Shown: piece by piece, positions 51,001 to 59,146 of the stretch
Layout: every line of letters starts with the position of its first letter
Position numbering within the stretch: position 1 is the stretch's first letter
Assembly (NCBI GenBank): GCA_016795325.1
Contig: JAEUHY010000015.1
Coordinates: 620,001-684,000, forward strand
Reading direction: 5' to 3'
Length of the DNA stretch: 64,000 nt
DNA from: Planctomycetota bacterium
GTDB lineage: Bacteria; Planctomycetota; UBA1135; GCA-002686595
Made by a program: the position numbers and the translations under genes
Notes under the pieces: generated by a model
Told to the model about the DNA's origin: nothing
The model's database searches: none
The model's input: the letters and a program-made list of their open reading frames with translations, nothing else

Positions 51001-52283
51001 GCGCGCAGCACCGCTTCGTACGGCAGGTTGAGCACGCCGTCGGCTTCGTGCAGGTAGATCGGGACCTGCACGATGCTGACGCGATCGAGCGCCTTGTTGT
51101 CCAGGCCCAGGCGTTTGGCGGCCTGCTGGATCGGATCGTGGTCGGGGTCGATCAGGTTGTGCGTCGAAGCGCCGATCGCCGCGCCGTTCTCTCGGAAGCC
51201 CTCTTCGAGTCGCTGGCGCAGCCCTTGGCACACGCCCGACTGACCGGCGGGCACCGTGAAGAACACGACGACGCGCCGCCCAGGGTTGGTGTTCACCTTG
51301 GCGCACGCTTCGAGCAGCAGGTCGATGCCCTTATTGTGGAACTCGTAGCGGCCCGAGTTGAGCAGCACGACCGCGTCGTCGACGGAGCGGCCGAGCATGA
51401 GGCGCGCGACGTTGAGCAGCCGCGCGCGCGCCTCGGGGCGCTGCACGGGGCCGGCGATTTCGTCGACGACCGACAGGTCGATCCCGTTGGGCAGCAGCGG
51501 GCTGGGTGCGCGGCCGAGCAGCAGCTCGGCCTCCGTCGCCGTGATGTTGCTCACGGTCGTGAACACGTCCGCTTCGCGCGCGCAGACCGACTCCATCGAG
51601 TGCTTGGAGCGCACGCCGACGTCCGTCGCGGCCTGTTCCGGCGTGCGGCCGGCGAGCCCCTCGGCCGGAGTCTTGCCCGAACTTGACACGCTGCGCCCGA
51701 GGATCGTGGCGTGCGTCGTGAACACCGTGCCGACGGCGGGTTGCTGCTGCTTGAGGTACAGCAGCCCCGAGCCCGTCATCCACTCGTGGAACTGCGCGAC
51801 GGCGAGCGCGTTGTTCCGCGCACCGTAGGCCTGCATCCAGCGCTCGATCACCATGCCCGCGGCCCAGCCGAACATCACCGGCTCGTCGTAGTCCCAGCCG
51901 CCGGAGATCGAGTCGACCTTGAACTTGTCCCACAACGTGGCGAGCACGTCGTTCTTCTTGGCGAACAGGCCCGAGAACTCGACCAGGATCGTGCGCGGCC
52001 GGCCCGGGATCTTCCAGCGTCCGACGCGCACCGGCACGCCGAGAGCGCGGCAATTCTCCGCAAAGCTCTCGAAGCCGGGCTCCTCGTCGAACACCTGCGA
52101 GGCCTCGCGGCCGCCCAGCATCCACGGCCCGATGGTGACGTAGTCATCACCGAAGCGCTCGACCAGCGTCTTGGCCTTGGTCGAGACGACGGTGTGGATG
52201 CCGCCGACCTTGTTGCAGACTTCCCAACTGACTTCAAACAGCGTGAAACTCACAGGGGACGGCTCAGGTTGTCGATGCGGCAA
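48042..52283 (-). CDS. Fusion of GT3 glycogen synthase and GT35 alpha-glucan phosphorylase
   Basis: 1413 aa. Residues ~10-560 are a eukaryotic-type GT3 glycogen synthase (LFEVSWEVCNKVGGIHTVVS; VFTTHATILGR; LLNSGRYEFHNKGIDLLLEA; SFYEPWGYTPEESLAVGVP). Residues from ~573 begin with DUF3417 (FNFQVAATLPAELAGL) and continue as a GlgP-type phosphorylase (AYFSAEFGLHESL; VWHINEGHAAF; THTPVPAGHDRF; PLP lysine K1169 in EASGTSGMKVSANGG). A ~100-residue beta domain ends the protein. One chain thus carries a nucleotide-sugar-dependent synthase and a phosphate-dependent degrading enzyme. Start: TTG at 52283 with GAGGA upstream, overlapping the GH57 end by 20 nt; GTG at 52253 is the alternative. Last gene of the alpha-glucan operon. 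Confidence 0.92.
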   Translation of the reverse strand: MPHRQPEPSPVSFTLFEVSWEVCNKVGGIHTVVSTKAKTLVERFGDDYVTIGPWMLGGREASQVFDEEPGFESFAENCRALGVPVRVGRWKIPGRPRTILVEFSGLFAKKNDVLATLWDKFKVDSISGGWDYDEPVMFGWAAGMVIERWMQAYGARNNALAVAQFHEWMTGSGLLYLKQQQPAVGTVFTTHATILGRSVSSSGKTPAEGLAGRTPEQAATDVGVRSKHSMESVCAREADVFTTVSNITATEAELLLGRAPSPLLPNGIDLSVVDEIAGPVQRPEARARLLNVARLMLGRSVDDAVVLLNSGRYEFHNKGIDLLLEACAKVNTNPGRRVVVFFTVPAGQSGVCQGLRQRLEEGFRENGAAIGASTHNLIDPDHDPIQQAAKRLGLDNKALDRVSIVQVPIYLHEADGVLNLPYEAVLRAADLSLFPSFYEPWGYTPEESLAVGVPTVTTDLAGFGLWAKAEKLAPSDGVWILPRAGVSFADATAELARSIERFIAEDLGRPDMQETCRRTAQRTAWKDLVQHYYKAFDAAAAAAKLRADQLPLSSFRPRVNVAVAPTAEAHKPRLFNFQVAATLPAELAGLERLARNFYWCWDPEASSLFEEISPVGWATSGRNPVSFLRLVFPEDLTAKSADVAFLAKLRRVLARFDAYMAEKPTLHAGEISAEHPVAYFSAEFGLHESLRVYSGGLGILAGDHLKSASDIGVPMIGVGLFYRAGYLRQRITATGEQLAEDAFNDPRNLPLELVRDGQGRPVEVLVHMPSSELRLRAWKVAVGRTDLYLLDSDVESNRPEDRAITRQLYGGDHEHRLRQEIVLGRGGAKLIKALGIQPAVWHINEGHAAFLVLSRVGQLISAHGLTFEQARELVRSNTVFTTHTPVPAGHDRFGEDLMRRYFSNIESWLGVTWERFLALGQTEEDRSSFNMTYLALSFAGFVNGVSRLHGEVSKDLLRSYWPRLLKSEVPVRAVTNGIHLATWTHPKIAALVGAGERPINGADLASRAHNLDLAELWRVRRELRSNLLARAAENVERAFLDRHDSPALMSSVLAGLEENALLVGFARRFAPYKRANLIFRDLERLRGLFEQTERPLRLFFAGKAHPRDLQGQEILKAVVELTRRKEFAGRVFFLEDYDMELARALVQGVDVWLNNPVRNLEASGTSGMKVSANGGLNLSVPDGWWIEGYDGRNGWNVGEGRVWPHAAHQDELDSADIARLLRDELLPLFFERDEHGVPRHWLEKCVRNLETIPTWFNTDRMVGEYRDRAYLQLAARAKELSRERFAPLRAHVEQRSALSKAFAELRIVDAQVSELSGLHVGDVVEARVSVKLAGLAPEALRVELLLGHAKDGTDLRNPLVALLEPKGAPVDGVQLFRGAQRIARSGNFGYGLRVRAASPSTLDEGLSDLIVWA

Positions 52284-53517
52284 TTTGTTCCTCGTCGAGC
52301 GTCGCGAGCGCAGCGCGGATGCGCCGCGCCAGGTCGTCGTAGACGTTCATGAACGAGATGAACGCGTCGTGCGGGGTGGCGTAGGGGGAGAAATACTTGT
52401 GCACGTCCCCATCGGAAAACCACTTGGTGCACATGTAGTAGACGTGGTCAGAAGTGCTCAGCTTGCGCCACTCGAGGTAGGGCTCGACGACGCCGGCGCG
52501 GGCGAGCTTCCAGGCGTCGGGCAGCAGTTGGTACAGCGCTTCGTGCGCCGCCTTCTGCATCTGGTTGCCCAGCCAGGCGGTCAGGTCGCGTTCCGCGTCG
52601 GCCCACGAAATCGGGCGCGGGATGTCCAGGCGCGCCACGGGGTCGAGTTCCTGCCCGATCTCGCGCGGCGTCTGGAAGCGCAGCTTGTTCGTGGCGAGGC
52701 ACGCGCCGGGGAGTTCGCGCATGAAGCGGAAGATCCCGGTGTTCTCCCACTGGTGCTCACCGAAGGTCTCGTAGTCCATGAACAGGCCTACGAACTTCTC
52801 GCGCGGTCCGAGCGCGGCGAGCCAGCCGGCGAAACGCTCCGCGCTCAGCGGGTACTCGGGCCACTCCTTGTTCGAGAAGCGGAAGGCGATGTCGTCGGAA
52901 TAGCGGTACGAGCGCAGCAGGAGCTTGATCTTCTCGCAGCCCTCGGGGCGGTACACGCGGTTGGGGCTGCGCCAGCCCAGCAGCGGGTCGGCGCCCTCGC
53001 CGAGGATCACCTCGAACCCCAGCTCCTCGGCGCGCCGCGCGATCGCGTTGGAGATCACCAATTCGGTGTTGCGGAAGGTCGTGGGGCGACGGCCGAAGAG
53101 CTTTTCGATGCGCTCGGCGTGGCTGATCACCTGGCGGTCGAACTCGTCCATCGAGACCAGTCCCGCCAGGGAGTGGCTCGCCGTCTCGCCCAGGAACTCG
53201 ACGCAGCCGGTCGCGGCGAGCGCCTGGAAGCTGGTCAGCGCTTCGGGAACCCAGCGTTCGAACTGCTCGAGCGCCGTGCCGGTGATCGAGAACGCGACGC
53301 GGAAGCGACCGTCGAACTTCTCGATCTGCTCGGCGAGCAGCTTGTTCATCGGCAGGTAGCACTTCTCCGCCACGCGCCGCACGATGCGCGCGTTCTCCGC
53401 GTCGTCGAAGCGCTCGGCGCCCGCGCCGATGTCGAAGAACGAGAAGCGCCGCAGCCGAAAGGGCTGGTGCACCTGGAAGTAGAAGACGATCGAACGCATG
53501 TGCGCGCCGTCTGTCAT
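52264..53517 (-). CDS. GH57 alpha-amylase-type glycoside hydrolase
   Basis: 417 aa. GH57 motifs in order: VHQPFR near the N-terminus, GETASHSL, the nucleophile E152 in FRNTELVISN, the acid/base D248 in FMDYETFGEHQ, and a C-terminal helical part. The family covers alpha-amylases, 4-alpha-glucanotransferases and branching enzymes; this is the short alpha-amylase form. No signal peptide, so it acts on cytoplasmic alpha-glucan. A second Met six codons on (MRSIVFYF) is a possible start. Confidence 0.9.
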   Translation of the reverse strand: MTDGAHMRSIVFYFQVHQPFRLRRFSFFDIGAGAERFDDAENARIVRRVAEKCYLPMNKLLAEQIEKFDGRFRVAFSITGTALEQFERWVPEALTSFQALAATGCVEFLGETASHSLAGLVSMDEFDRQVISHAERIEKLFGRRPTTFRNTELVISNAIARRAEELGFEVILGEGADPLLGWRSPNRVYRPEGCEKIKLLLRSYRYSDDIAFRFSNKEWPEYPLSAERFAGWLAALGPREKFVGLFMDYETFGEHQWENTGIFRFMRELPGACLATNKLRFQTPREIGQELDPVARLDIPRPISWADAERDLTAWLGNQMQKAAHEALYQLLPDAWKLARAGVVEPYLEWRKLSTSDHVYYMCTKWFSDGDVHKYFSPYATPHDAFISFMNVYDDLARRIRAALATLDEEQIAASTT

Positions 53518-53576
53518 ACCGTTTCCGAGCGGTCGGTGCAGCACTCCAGGCGCCGCGTCGGCCTGCGCGCCACGTT

Positions 53577-55154
53577 TCAGCGCACGAGTTCGGCGTACAC
53601 GTCGTGCAGGCGCTTGCCGCGGTCGGTCCAGCTCATCGCGCGCACTTCGTCGCCGCCCGCGGCGAGCACGTGCTCGCGCAGCGCCGGGTAGCGCAGCAGC
53701 GCGAGAATTTTGTTGGCGATTTCTTCGACGTCCCAGAAGTCGACCTTCAGCGCGTTCGAGAGCACCTCGGCCACGCCGCTCTGGCGTGAGACGATGACCG
53801 GCGTGTCGAGCGCCAGCGCTTCGAGCGGCGAGATTCCGAACGGCTCCGACACCGAGGGCATCACGTACACGTCGGCCATCGAGTAGATGCGTTCGACGTC
53901 GGGCCCCTTGAGGAAGCCGGTGAAGTGCACGTGCCGCGCCAAGCCCATGCGCGCGGCGCGCTCGACCATCTTCGGCAGCATGTCGCCGGCGCCGACCATC
54001 ACGAACTTCACGTTGGGCTCGACCTCGACGACGCGCTTGGCGGCCTCGAGGAAGTAGTCGGGCCCCTTCTGGAACGTGACGCGGCCGAGGAACAGCACGA
54101 GCGGCTCGGCGAAGTTCTTCACCGCGCGCAGGCGCTCGCGTTGCTCCTTGCGCGTGACGGCGTTGTGCACCACGCGCAGCCGCGCCTCGTCGACGCCGTA
54201 ACGTTCGCGCAGGATTCCCGCGGTGTAGTGGCTCACGCACACCACGCGTGCGGCCGAGTCGACGCCCGCTTGTTCCAAACGCCGGATGCGTTCGTCGACG
54301 TTGTCGCCGCTGCGGTCGTACTCACAGGCGTGCACGTGCACGACGAGCGGAACACCCAGGCGCCGCGCCGCGAGCGCGCCAGCGGGGAAGGTCATCCAGT
54401 CGTGGGCGTGCACCAGGTCGAAGTGCTCGCTCGCGGAGAGTTGGTCGACGCAGCGCGCGTAGCGCTCGACCTCCGCGAAGAGATCTGCGCCGTAGTCGCC
54501 GCGAAACTCGTAGCGCTCGTGACGCGGCTGCCAGGGCGCGTGCGCCTGGGGCTGCGCGTCGGATTGCGGCGCATTGGATTGCGGCGCGTCGAAAGCGGGC
54601 GCGCTCGGCGGTTCAGCCTCCGATGCGTCGAGCTCGGCGAAGGCGACGTTCGCTCCGTCGAGCGCTTCCAACTCGGCGGCCGCCTCGCGAGCGAGCGCCG
54701 CGTGCTCCCGCTGCTCGCGCGCCTGCTGCAGCGCGAGATCGTGCAACTCCGACAACGCGGCGAGCCACTGCTCGTACTGCTCGGCGCTGAAGTACGCCGA
54801 GAGCGGCGCCACCACGGGCTCGGGCGCCACGAAGCGGATCGGCTCGCGAGGAGCCTCTCTCCGGACCTTGATCGCTGTCGCAGTGCGCGCGGGCGAGCGC
54901 CGTGCGCTGTGGGGCGCGGCGCCGAGTGTCGCAGGCTGCGCTACGAGGCGTTCCGGCTGCGCGCGCTCGATCCAAACTTGGTTCGCGCCGACCACGCGCG
55001 CGAAGCGGGCGTCCTCGTCACCGACGGCGCGCGGCACCATGAACGTCACCTCGACGCCCGCGGCCTTCAGGCCTTCGCACAGGCCCAGACACGCTGTGGC
55101 CAGACCTCCGGTGATGTGCGGCGGGAATTCCCAGCCGAGCATGAGCACTTTCAT
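53577..55154 (-). CDS. GT4 glycosyltransferase, alpha-glucan synthase-like
   Basis: 525 aa. Opens MKVLMLGWEFPPHITGGLAT, as in GT4/GT5 alpha-glucan synthases. A ~130-residue insertion rich in Ala/Glu/Pro (~80-215, including DAPQSNAPQSDAQPQAHAP) interrupts the first Rossmann domain before HFDLVHAHDWMTFPAG. The C-terminal domain has VLFLGRVTFQKGPDYFLEA and the EX7E motif in SVSEPFGISPLEALALDTPV. Donor presumably a nucleotide-glucose. It is 20 nt after the debranching enzyme gene and 59 nt before the GH57 gene. Confidence 0.88.
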   Translation of the reverse strand: MKVLMLGWEFPPHITGGLATACLGLCEGLKAAGVEVTFMVPRAVGDEDARFARVVGANQVWIERAQPERLVAQPATLGAAPHSARRSPARTATAIKVRREAPREPIRFVAPEPVVAPLSAYFSAEQYEQWLAALSELHDLALQQAREQREHAALAREAAAELEALDGANVAFAELDASEAEPPSAPAFDAPQSNAPQSDAQPQAHAPWQPRHERYEFRGDYGADLFAEVERYARCVDQLSASEHFDLVHAHDWMTFPAGALAARRLGVPLVVHVHACEYDRSGDNVDERIRRLEQAGVDSAARVVCVSHYTAGILRERYGVDEARLRVVHNAVTRKEQRERLRAVKNFAEPLVLFLGRVTFQKGPDYFLEAAKRVVEVEPNVKFVMVGAGDMLPKMVERAARMGLARHVHFTGFLKGPDVERIYSMADVYVMPSVSEPFGISPLEALALDTPVIVSRQSGVAEVLSNALKVDFWDVEEIANKILALLRYPALREHVLAAGGDEVRAMSWTDRGKRLHDVYAELVR

Positions 55155-55174
55155 GGCGTGCGGCGCGGCGCTCG

Positions 55175-57193
55175 TCAGGTTGTCTCGCACAGCGCGTACG
55201 CGCGCAGCAACTCGGCGCTGCTCCAAGCCTGCGCGAAACAGCCGCCGGGGCGGTGCGGCGGATCGCCGTCGAAGACTTCCGAGACGTGGTTGAGGCCGTG
55301 GCCGCCGAGTTCGACCGCGAAGCCGTCGAGCAGCCGCCGCAAGTGCGAGCGCGTCGTGGCGTTGGCGCCGTGCGCGCGCAGGTACGCCTCGACGTAGAAA
55401 CCCGTGAGCCACGGCCACACGGTTCCTTGGTGGTAGGCGCGGTCGCGCTCGAGCGTCCCGCCGCCGTAGCGGCCGATGTACGCCGGATCACGCGGCGCCA
55501 ACGTGCGCAGTCCGCGCGGCGTGAGCAGATCGTTCTCGGCGACGCGCACGATGTCGGCGCGCTGGAGCACGCTCAGCGGCGAGAACTCGAGCGCGGCGGC
55601 GAGCACCATGTTGGGCCGCACGCTCATGTCCGCGCGTCCGTCGAGCCAGACGTCGGCGAGGTGCCGGCGCTCGGGCAGCCAGAAACGCTGCAGGAAACTC
55701 GCGCCGGCCTTCTCGCGCGCGCTGCGCCACTGCGCGGTCTGCGCGCTCTTTCCGCTGCGGCCGGCGAGCTCCTCCAAGTGCGCGAGCAGCGCGTACCACA
55801 GCGCGTTGATCTCCACCGCAAAACCGTGGCGCGGCGTCACCGGACCGCTGGGCGTGACCGCGTCCATCCAGGTCGCGTTGGTGCGCGCGTCGCCGGCGCG
55901 GATGAGCAGCCCGTCGTCGCACGCGATGCCCAGCGCCGTGCCGCGCGCGTAGCACTCCGCGATCTCGACCAGCGCGGGCCGCAAGCGGCGCTCGATGCGC
56001 TCCTCATCGCCTCCGGCGAGTTCGTACAGCCGCACGGCGCGCGCGAACCACAGCGATGCGTCGACGGATCCGTAGTGGCTCGTCGCCGCATCGCGCCCGA
56101 AGATGTTGGGCATCAACCCGTCGCGCATCAGGCGCGTCGCGCCTTCGAGCGCTTCACCGCACTCTTCGACGCGGCCGCGCGCGAGCAACAGGCCGGGCAA
56201 CGAGATGTACGTGTCGCGGCCCCACTCGAGGAACCAGGGGAAGCCGGCGATCACGCCCAGACGCCCGTCGCGCGAGCGGTAGAGGAAGTCGTCGGCGCCC
56301 AGTTGCAGCGCGAGCGGCGCGCTGGCGAGCGTGGCGCCGGCGCGTTCGCGGCGTTGGCGCTCCTGCAGGTTCCACAGCTGCTCGAGGTCGACCGGCGGCT
56401 CGCGCAGCGTCGCGCAGACGAACGCCGACTGGCCCGGCTCGAGCCGCACGCGGAACTGTCCGGGGCTGAAGTGGTCTTCGTGGCCGTCGTAGCCGCGCTC
56501 GAGGTCCACGCGCAACTCGACGTTGCGGTACCACAGCGGATCGGCGTGGAAAGCGCCGTCGCCCGCGAGCTGGAGCGCCATCGCCGGCAACGCTTCGTAG
56601 GGCTTGAAGCGCAACGTGCGCTTGGCGCTGTCCAAGTACTGCACCTCGGGATGCAGGTCCACGTTCTCGTGCGTCAGCGCGTCGGCCTCGCGGAACGTGC
56701 ACAGGGGCCGCAGCCGCAGCTCGATCGGCGCCTGCGCGTCGAGCCAGTCGTGGCGGATGAGCACCGTGGGCGAACCCTTGACCATCAGCAGCGAGCGCAC
56801 GAGCGTCGCGCCGCCGATGCGGTGCGTCCAGGTCGGATACGGCCGCAGCTCGAAGCTCTCGAGCGTCTGGTGTCCGGCCGGATTCCACGCGCCGGGATAA
56901 CGCACGAGCGACAGCGCGAAGTGTTTCTCGCCGCCGTCCGCCAGCGCGACTTCGCTGGTGCTGTGCACGCTCTCTTCGAAGCGCGCGAGGAACGAGTAGC
57001 GCTTCTCGCTGAGCGACGTGGGCGCCACCAGCATCCCGTGGTAGCGACGCGTCGGGCACTGCAGCACGGTCGACGACGCGTAGCCGCCGAGCCCGTCGGT
57101 CTCGAGCCACTCCTTGGTGAGCGCGTAGTCGAGCTCGAGCAGGCGCTCGCGTTCGAGGCGCAGCAGCGGGGGACGGGTGCGAGGGCGGGCCAT
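55175..57193 (-). CDS. Glycogen debranching enzyme (amylo-alpha-1,6-glucosidase, GH133 type)
   Basis: 672 aa. N-terminal beta-rich domain (KEWLETDGLGGYASSTVLQC; PTRRYHGMLVA) and a C-terminal (alpha/alpha)6 barrel with GFPWFLEWGRDTYISLPGLL, GSVDASLWFARAV, NATWMDAVTPSG, MSVRPNMVLAAAL and YHQGTVWPWLTGFYVEAYL. It removes alpha-1,6-linked glucose stubs. It is first in the operon that continues with GT4, GH57 and the synthase-phosphorylase fusion. The Met at 57193 heads the conserved body; upstream in-frame residues appear random. Confidence 0.93.
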   Translation of the reverse strand: MARPRTRPPLLRLERERLLELDYALTKEWLETDGLGGYASSTVLQCPTRRYHGMLVAPTSLSEKRYSFLARFEESVHSTSEVALADGGEKHFALSLVRYPGAWNPAGHQTLESFELRPYPTWTHRIGGATLVRSLLMVKGSPTVLIRHDWLDAQAPIELRLRPLCTFREADALTHENVDLHPEVQYLDSAKRTLRFKPYEALPAMALQLAGDGAFHADPLWYRNVELRVDLERGYDGHEDHFSPGQFRVRLEPGQSAFVCATLREPPVDLEQLWNLQERQRRERAGATLASAPLALQLGADDFLYRSRDGRLGVIAGFPWFLEWGRDTYISLPGLLLARGRVEECGEALEGATRLMRDGLMPNIFGRDAATSHYGSVDASLWFARAVRLYELAGGDEERIERRLRPALVEIAECYARGTALGIACDDGLLIRAGDARTNATWMDAVTPSGPVTPRHGFAVEINALWYALLAHLEELAGRSGKSAQTAQWRSAREKAGASFLQRFWLPERRHLADVWLDGRADMSVRPNMVLAAALEFSPLSVLQRADIVRVAENDLLTPRGLRTLAPRDPAYIGRYGGGTLERDRAYHQGTVWPWLTGFYVEAYLRAHGANATTRSHLRRLLDGFAVELGGHGLNHVSEVFDGDPPHRPGGCFAQAWSSAELLRAYALCETT

Positions 57194-57316
57194 CGGTCCG
57201 TGCAGGGTAGCGGTCGGACGGGTCCGCGAGAACGCGCAGTTCCCCTGGGTGTCGACGCGGGAAGGCGTCTTCACGAACCGAACGCCATCCACGAGCCGCT
57301 ACGATGCGCGCGCCAC

Positions 57317-59146
57317 GTGTTCGCCAATCCCCTCGGGCTCCTCGCGTTGCTCGCCGTCCCGGCGGTGCTCGCGCTGCATCTTTACCGCCGGCGCTTCGAG
57401 CCGCGCGAGGTCGCGGGCCTGTTCTTGTGGGCTGCGCAAGATCACGCACCCGTCGCGGGCCGCCAGCGCGAACCGCTGCGCACCAACGCCTCGCTGTGGT
57501 TCGAGTTGCTCTGCGCGGCGTTGCTCGCGCTGGCCTTCAGCGGACCGCGTTCCTCCTGCGCGGCCTCGCGCGGCGAACACCTGGTCGTGGTGCTCGACGG
57601 CTCGGCCTCGATGCAGGCTGCCGACGCACGTGGCAGCACGCGCGAGCGGGCGCTGGAGCGACTGCGCGAGCGTCTCGACGCGTTGCCGCGCGGCTCGCGC
57701 GTGACGCTCGTCGAAAGCGGCCGCCGGCCGCGTCTGCTCGCAGGTCCGGCGGCGCTCGTCGCGCAGGCGCGCGAGGCGCTCGAGACGTGGCGGCCGCAGG
57801 CCGTCACGCACGACGTGTCGGGTGCGTTGGCCCTCGCGCTGCAATTCGCTTCGAGCGCGCGCCTGCTCGTCATCACCGACCACTTCGCGCCGGAAAAATG
57901 GCCCGAGAATGTCGAGCTCCTCGCCGTGGGCGAGCCGCGCGACAACTGGGCCATCACGCACGCGGCGCGCACGCTCGAGCGCGACGAGGCCGGCGTCGAG
58001 CGCGAGCGGCTGTTCCTGACGTTGGCGAGCTTTGCTGCGAAGGCGCGCGAGTTCGAGCTCGTCGTGTCGAGCAGCGGCCGCGAACTCGCGCGCAGCGCGG
58101 TCAAGCTCGGGCCCGGCGAGCGCTCGCACCTCGCCTTGGCCGTCCCGGTCGGCGCCGGCGCGCTCGAAGTGCGCGCGCCCTCCGACGCGCTCGGAGTCGA
58201 CGACGCCGTGTTCCTCGCGCCGCCGCTCGATCGTCCGCTCGCGCTCTGGTGCGAGTGGCCGCTCGAGACGCAGCGTGCGCTCGGACTCGCCCAGGCCGAG
58301 GGCGAAGGTTTGGCGCGTTGGCGTGCGCTTGTTCCGCGCAGTTCGGAGGCGACGGATCTCGAACGCGCGCACCTCGTGCTCGGATCGCCGCGCGCGACGT
58401 CCGGGCCGGCCTGGTTCGTCGAGCTCGCGGAACTCGGGTCCGAGCGCCGCGATTGGCTCGGCCCGTTCCTCGTCGACCGCACGCACCCGCTGCTCGAAGG
58501 CGTGACGCTCGACGGTGCGGTGTGGAGCGGCGACCCGCAGTTGCGCCTCGCGGGCGCGCCGTTGATTTCGATCGGAGACGTGCCGCTGCTCAGCGAAGAG
58601 CGCGCCGGCGGGCGTCGCATCTGGCGCCTCAACCTCGATCCGCAGCGCTCCTCGCTGCAGCGCACGCCTGACTGGCCCATTCTGCTCGCGAACTTCGCCG
58701 AGTTGCGCCGCACGGCCCTGCCCGGCCCCGAGCGCACGAACCTGGCCCTCGGACAGCGCTTCGTACACCGCCCCGGCGACGAGGTCGCAGGTCTCGAGGC
58801 CGACGCGTGGCTCTACACGCTGCGTGGACCGCTGCAAACGCAGCCGTCGCCGGAGCGCGAGCTGCGCGCGCGCAGCGTGCTCGAGTTCGACGGCTTCGAA
58901 ACGCCCGGTTGGTACGAATTCGCGTTCGGTCAGCGAGTGCTGACGCGACTTGGGGTGTCGTTCCTCGACGCCGCCGAGTCCGATTTGCGCGCCGCCGGCG
59001 CCGGACGGCGCGAGTCGAGCGCCGAACTCGCGCGCATCGACGAAGAGCTCTCGTGGCTCGAGCTGGCGGCGCTCGCCGGCGCGCTCGCGTGCGCGTGCCT
59101 CGACTGGTGGGTGCTGTCGCGCGCGTCCGCGGCGAGGAGGAGCTAG
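57317..59146 (+). CDS. BatA-like membrane protein with vWA domain
   Basis: 609 aa from a GTG. N-terminal aerotolerance BatA module (FANPLGLLALLAVPAVLALH, LYRRR) with two helices, then a von Willebrand A domain starting LVVVLDGSASMQA, where the MIDAS is D-x-S-x-S and complete in this strand. A long extracytoplasmic part is closed by one helix near the C-terminus (LAALAGALACACLDWWVLS). Partners in the family are MoxR ATPases and DUF58 proteins. It is divergent from the debranching enzyme gene and abuts the next gene by one shared base. Confidence 0.82.
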   Translation: MFANPLGLLALLAVPAVLALHLYRRRFEPREVAGLFLWAAQDHAPVAGRQREPLRTNASLWFELLCAALLALAFSGPRSSCAASRGEHLVVVLDGSASMQAADARGSTRERALERLRERLDALPRGSRVTLVESGRRPRLLAGPAALVAQAREALETWRPQAVTHDVSGALALALQFASSARLLVITDHFAPEKWPENVELLAVGEPRDNWAITHAARTLERDEAGVERERLFLTLASFAAKAREFELVVSSSGRELARSAVKLGPGERSHLALAVPVGAGALEVRAPSDALGVDDAVFLAPPLDRPLALWCEWPLETQRALGLAQAEGEGLARWRALVPRSSEATDLERAHLVLGSPRATSGPAWFVELAELGSERRDWLGPFLVDRTHPLLEGVTLDGAVWSGDPQLRLAGAPLISIGDVPLLSEERAGGRRIWRLNLDPQRSSLQRTPDWPILLANFAELRRTALPGPERTNLALGQRFVHRPGDEVAGLEADAWLYTLRGPLQTQPSPERELRARSVLEFDGFETPGWYEFAFGQRVLTRLGVSFLDAAESDLRAAGAGRRESSAELARIDEELSWLELAALAGALACACLDWWVLSRASAARRS

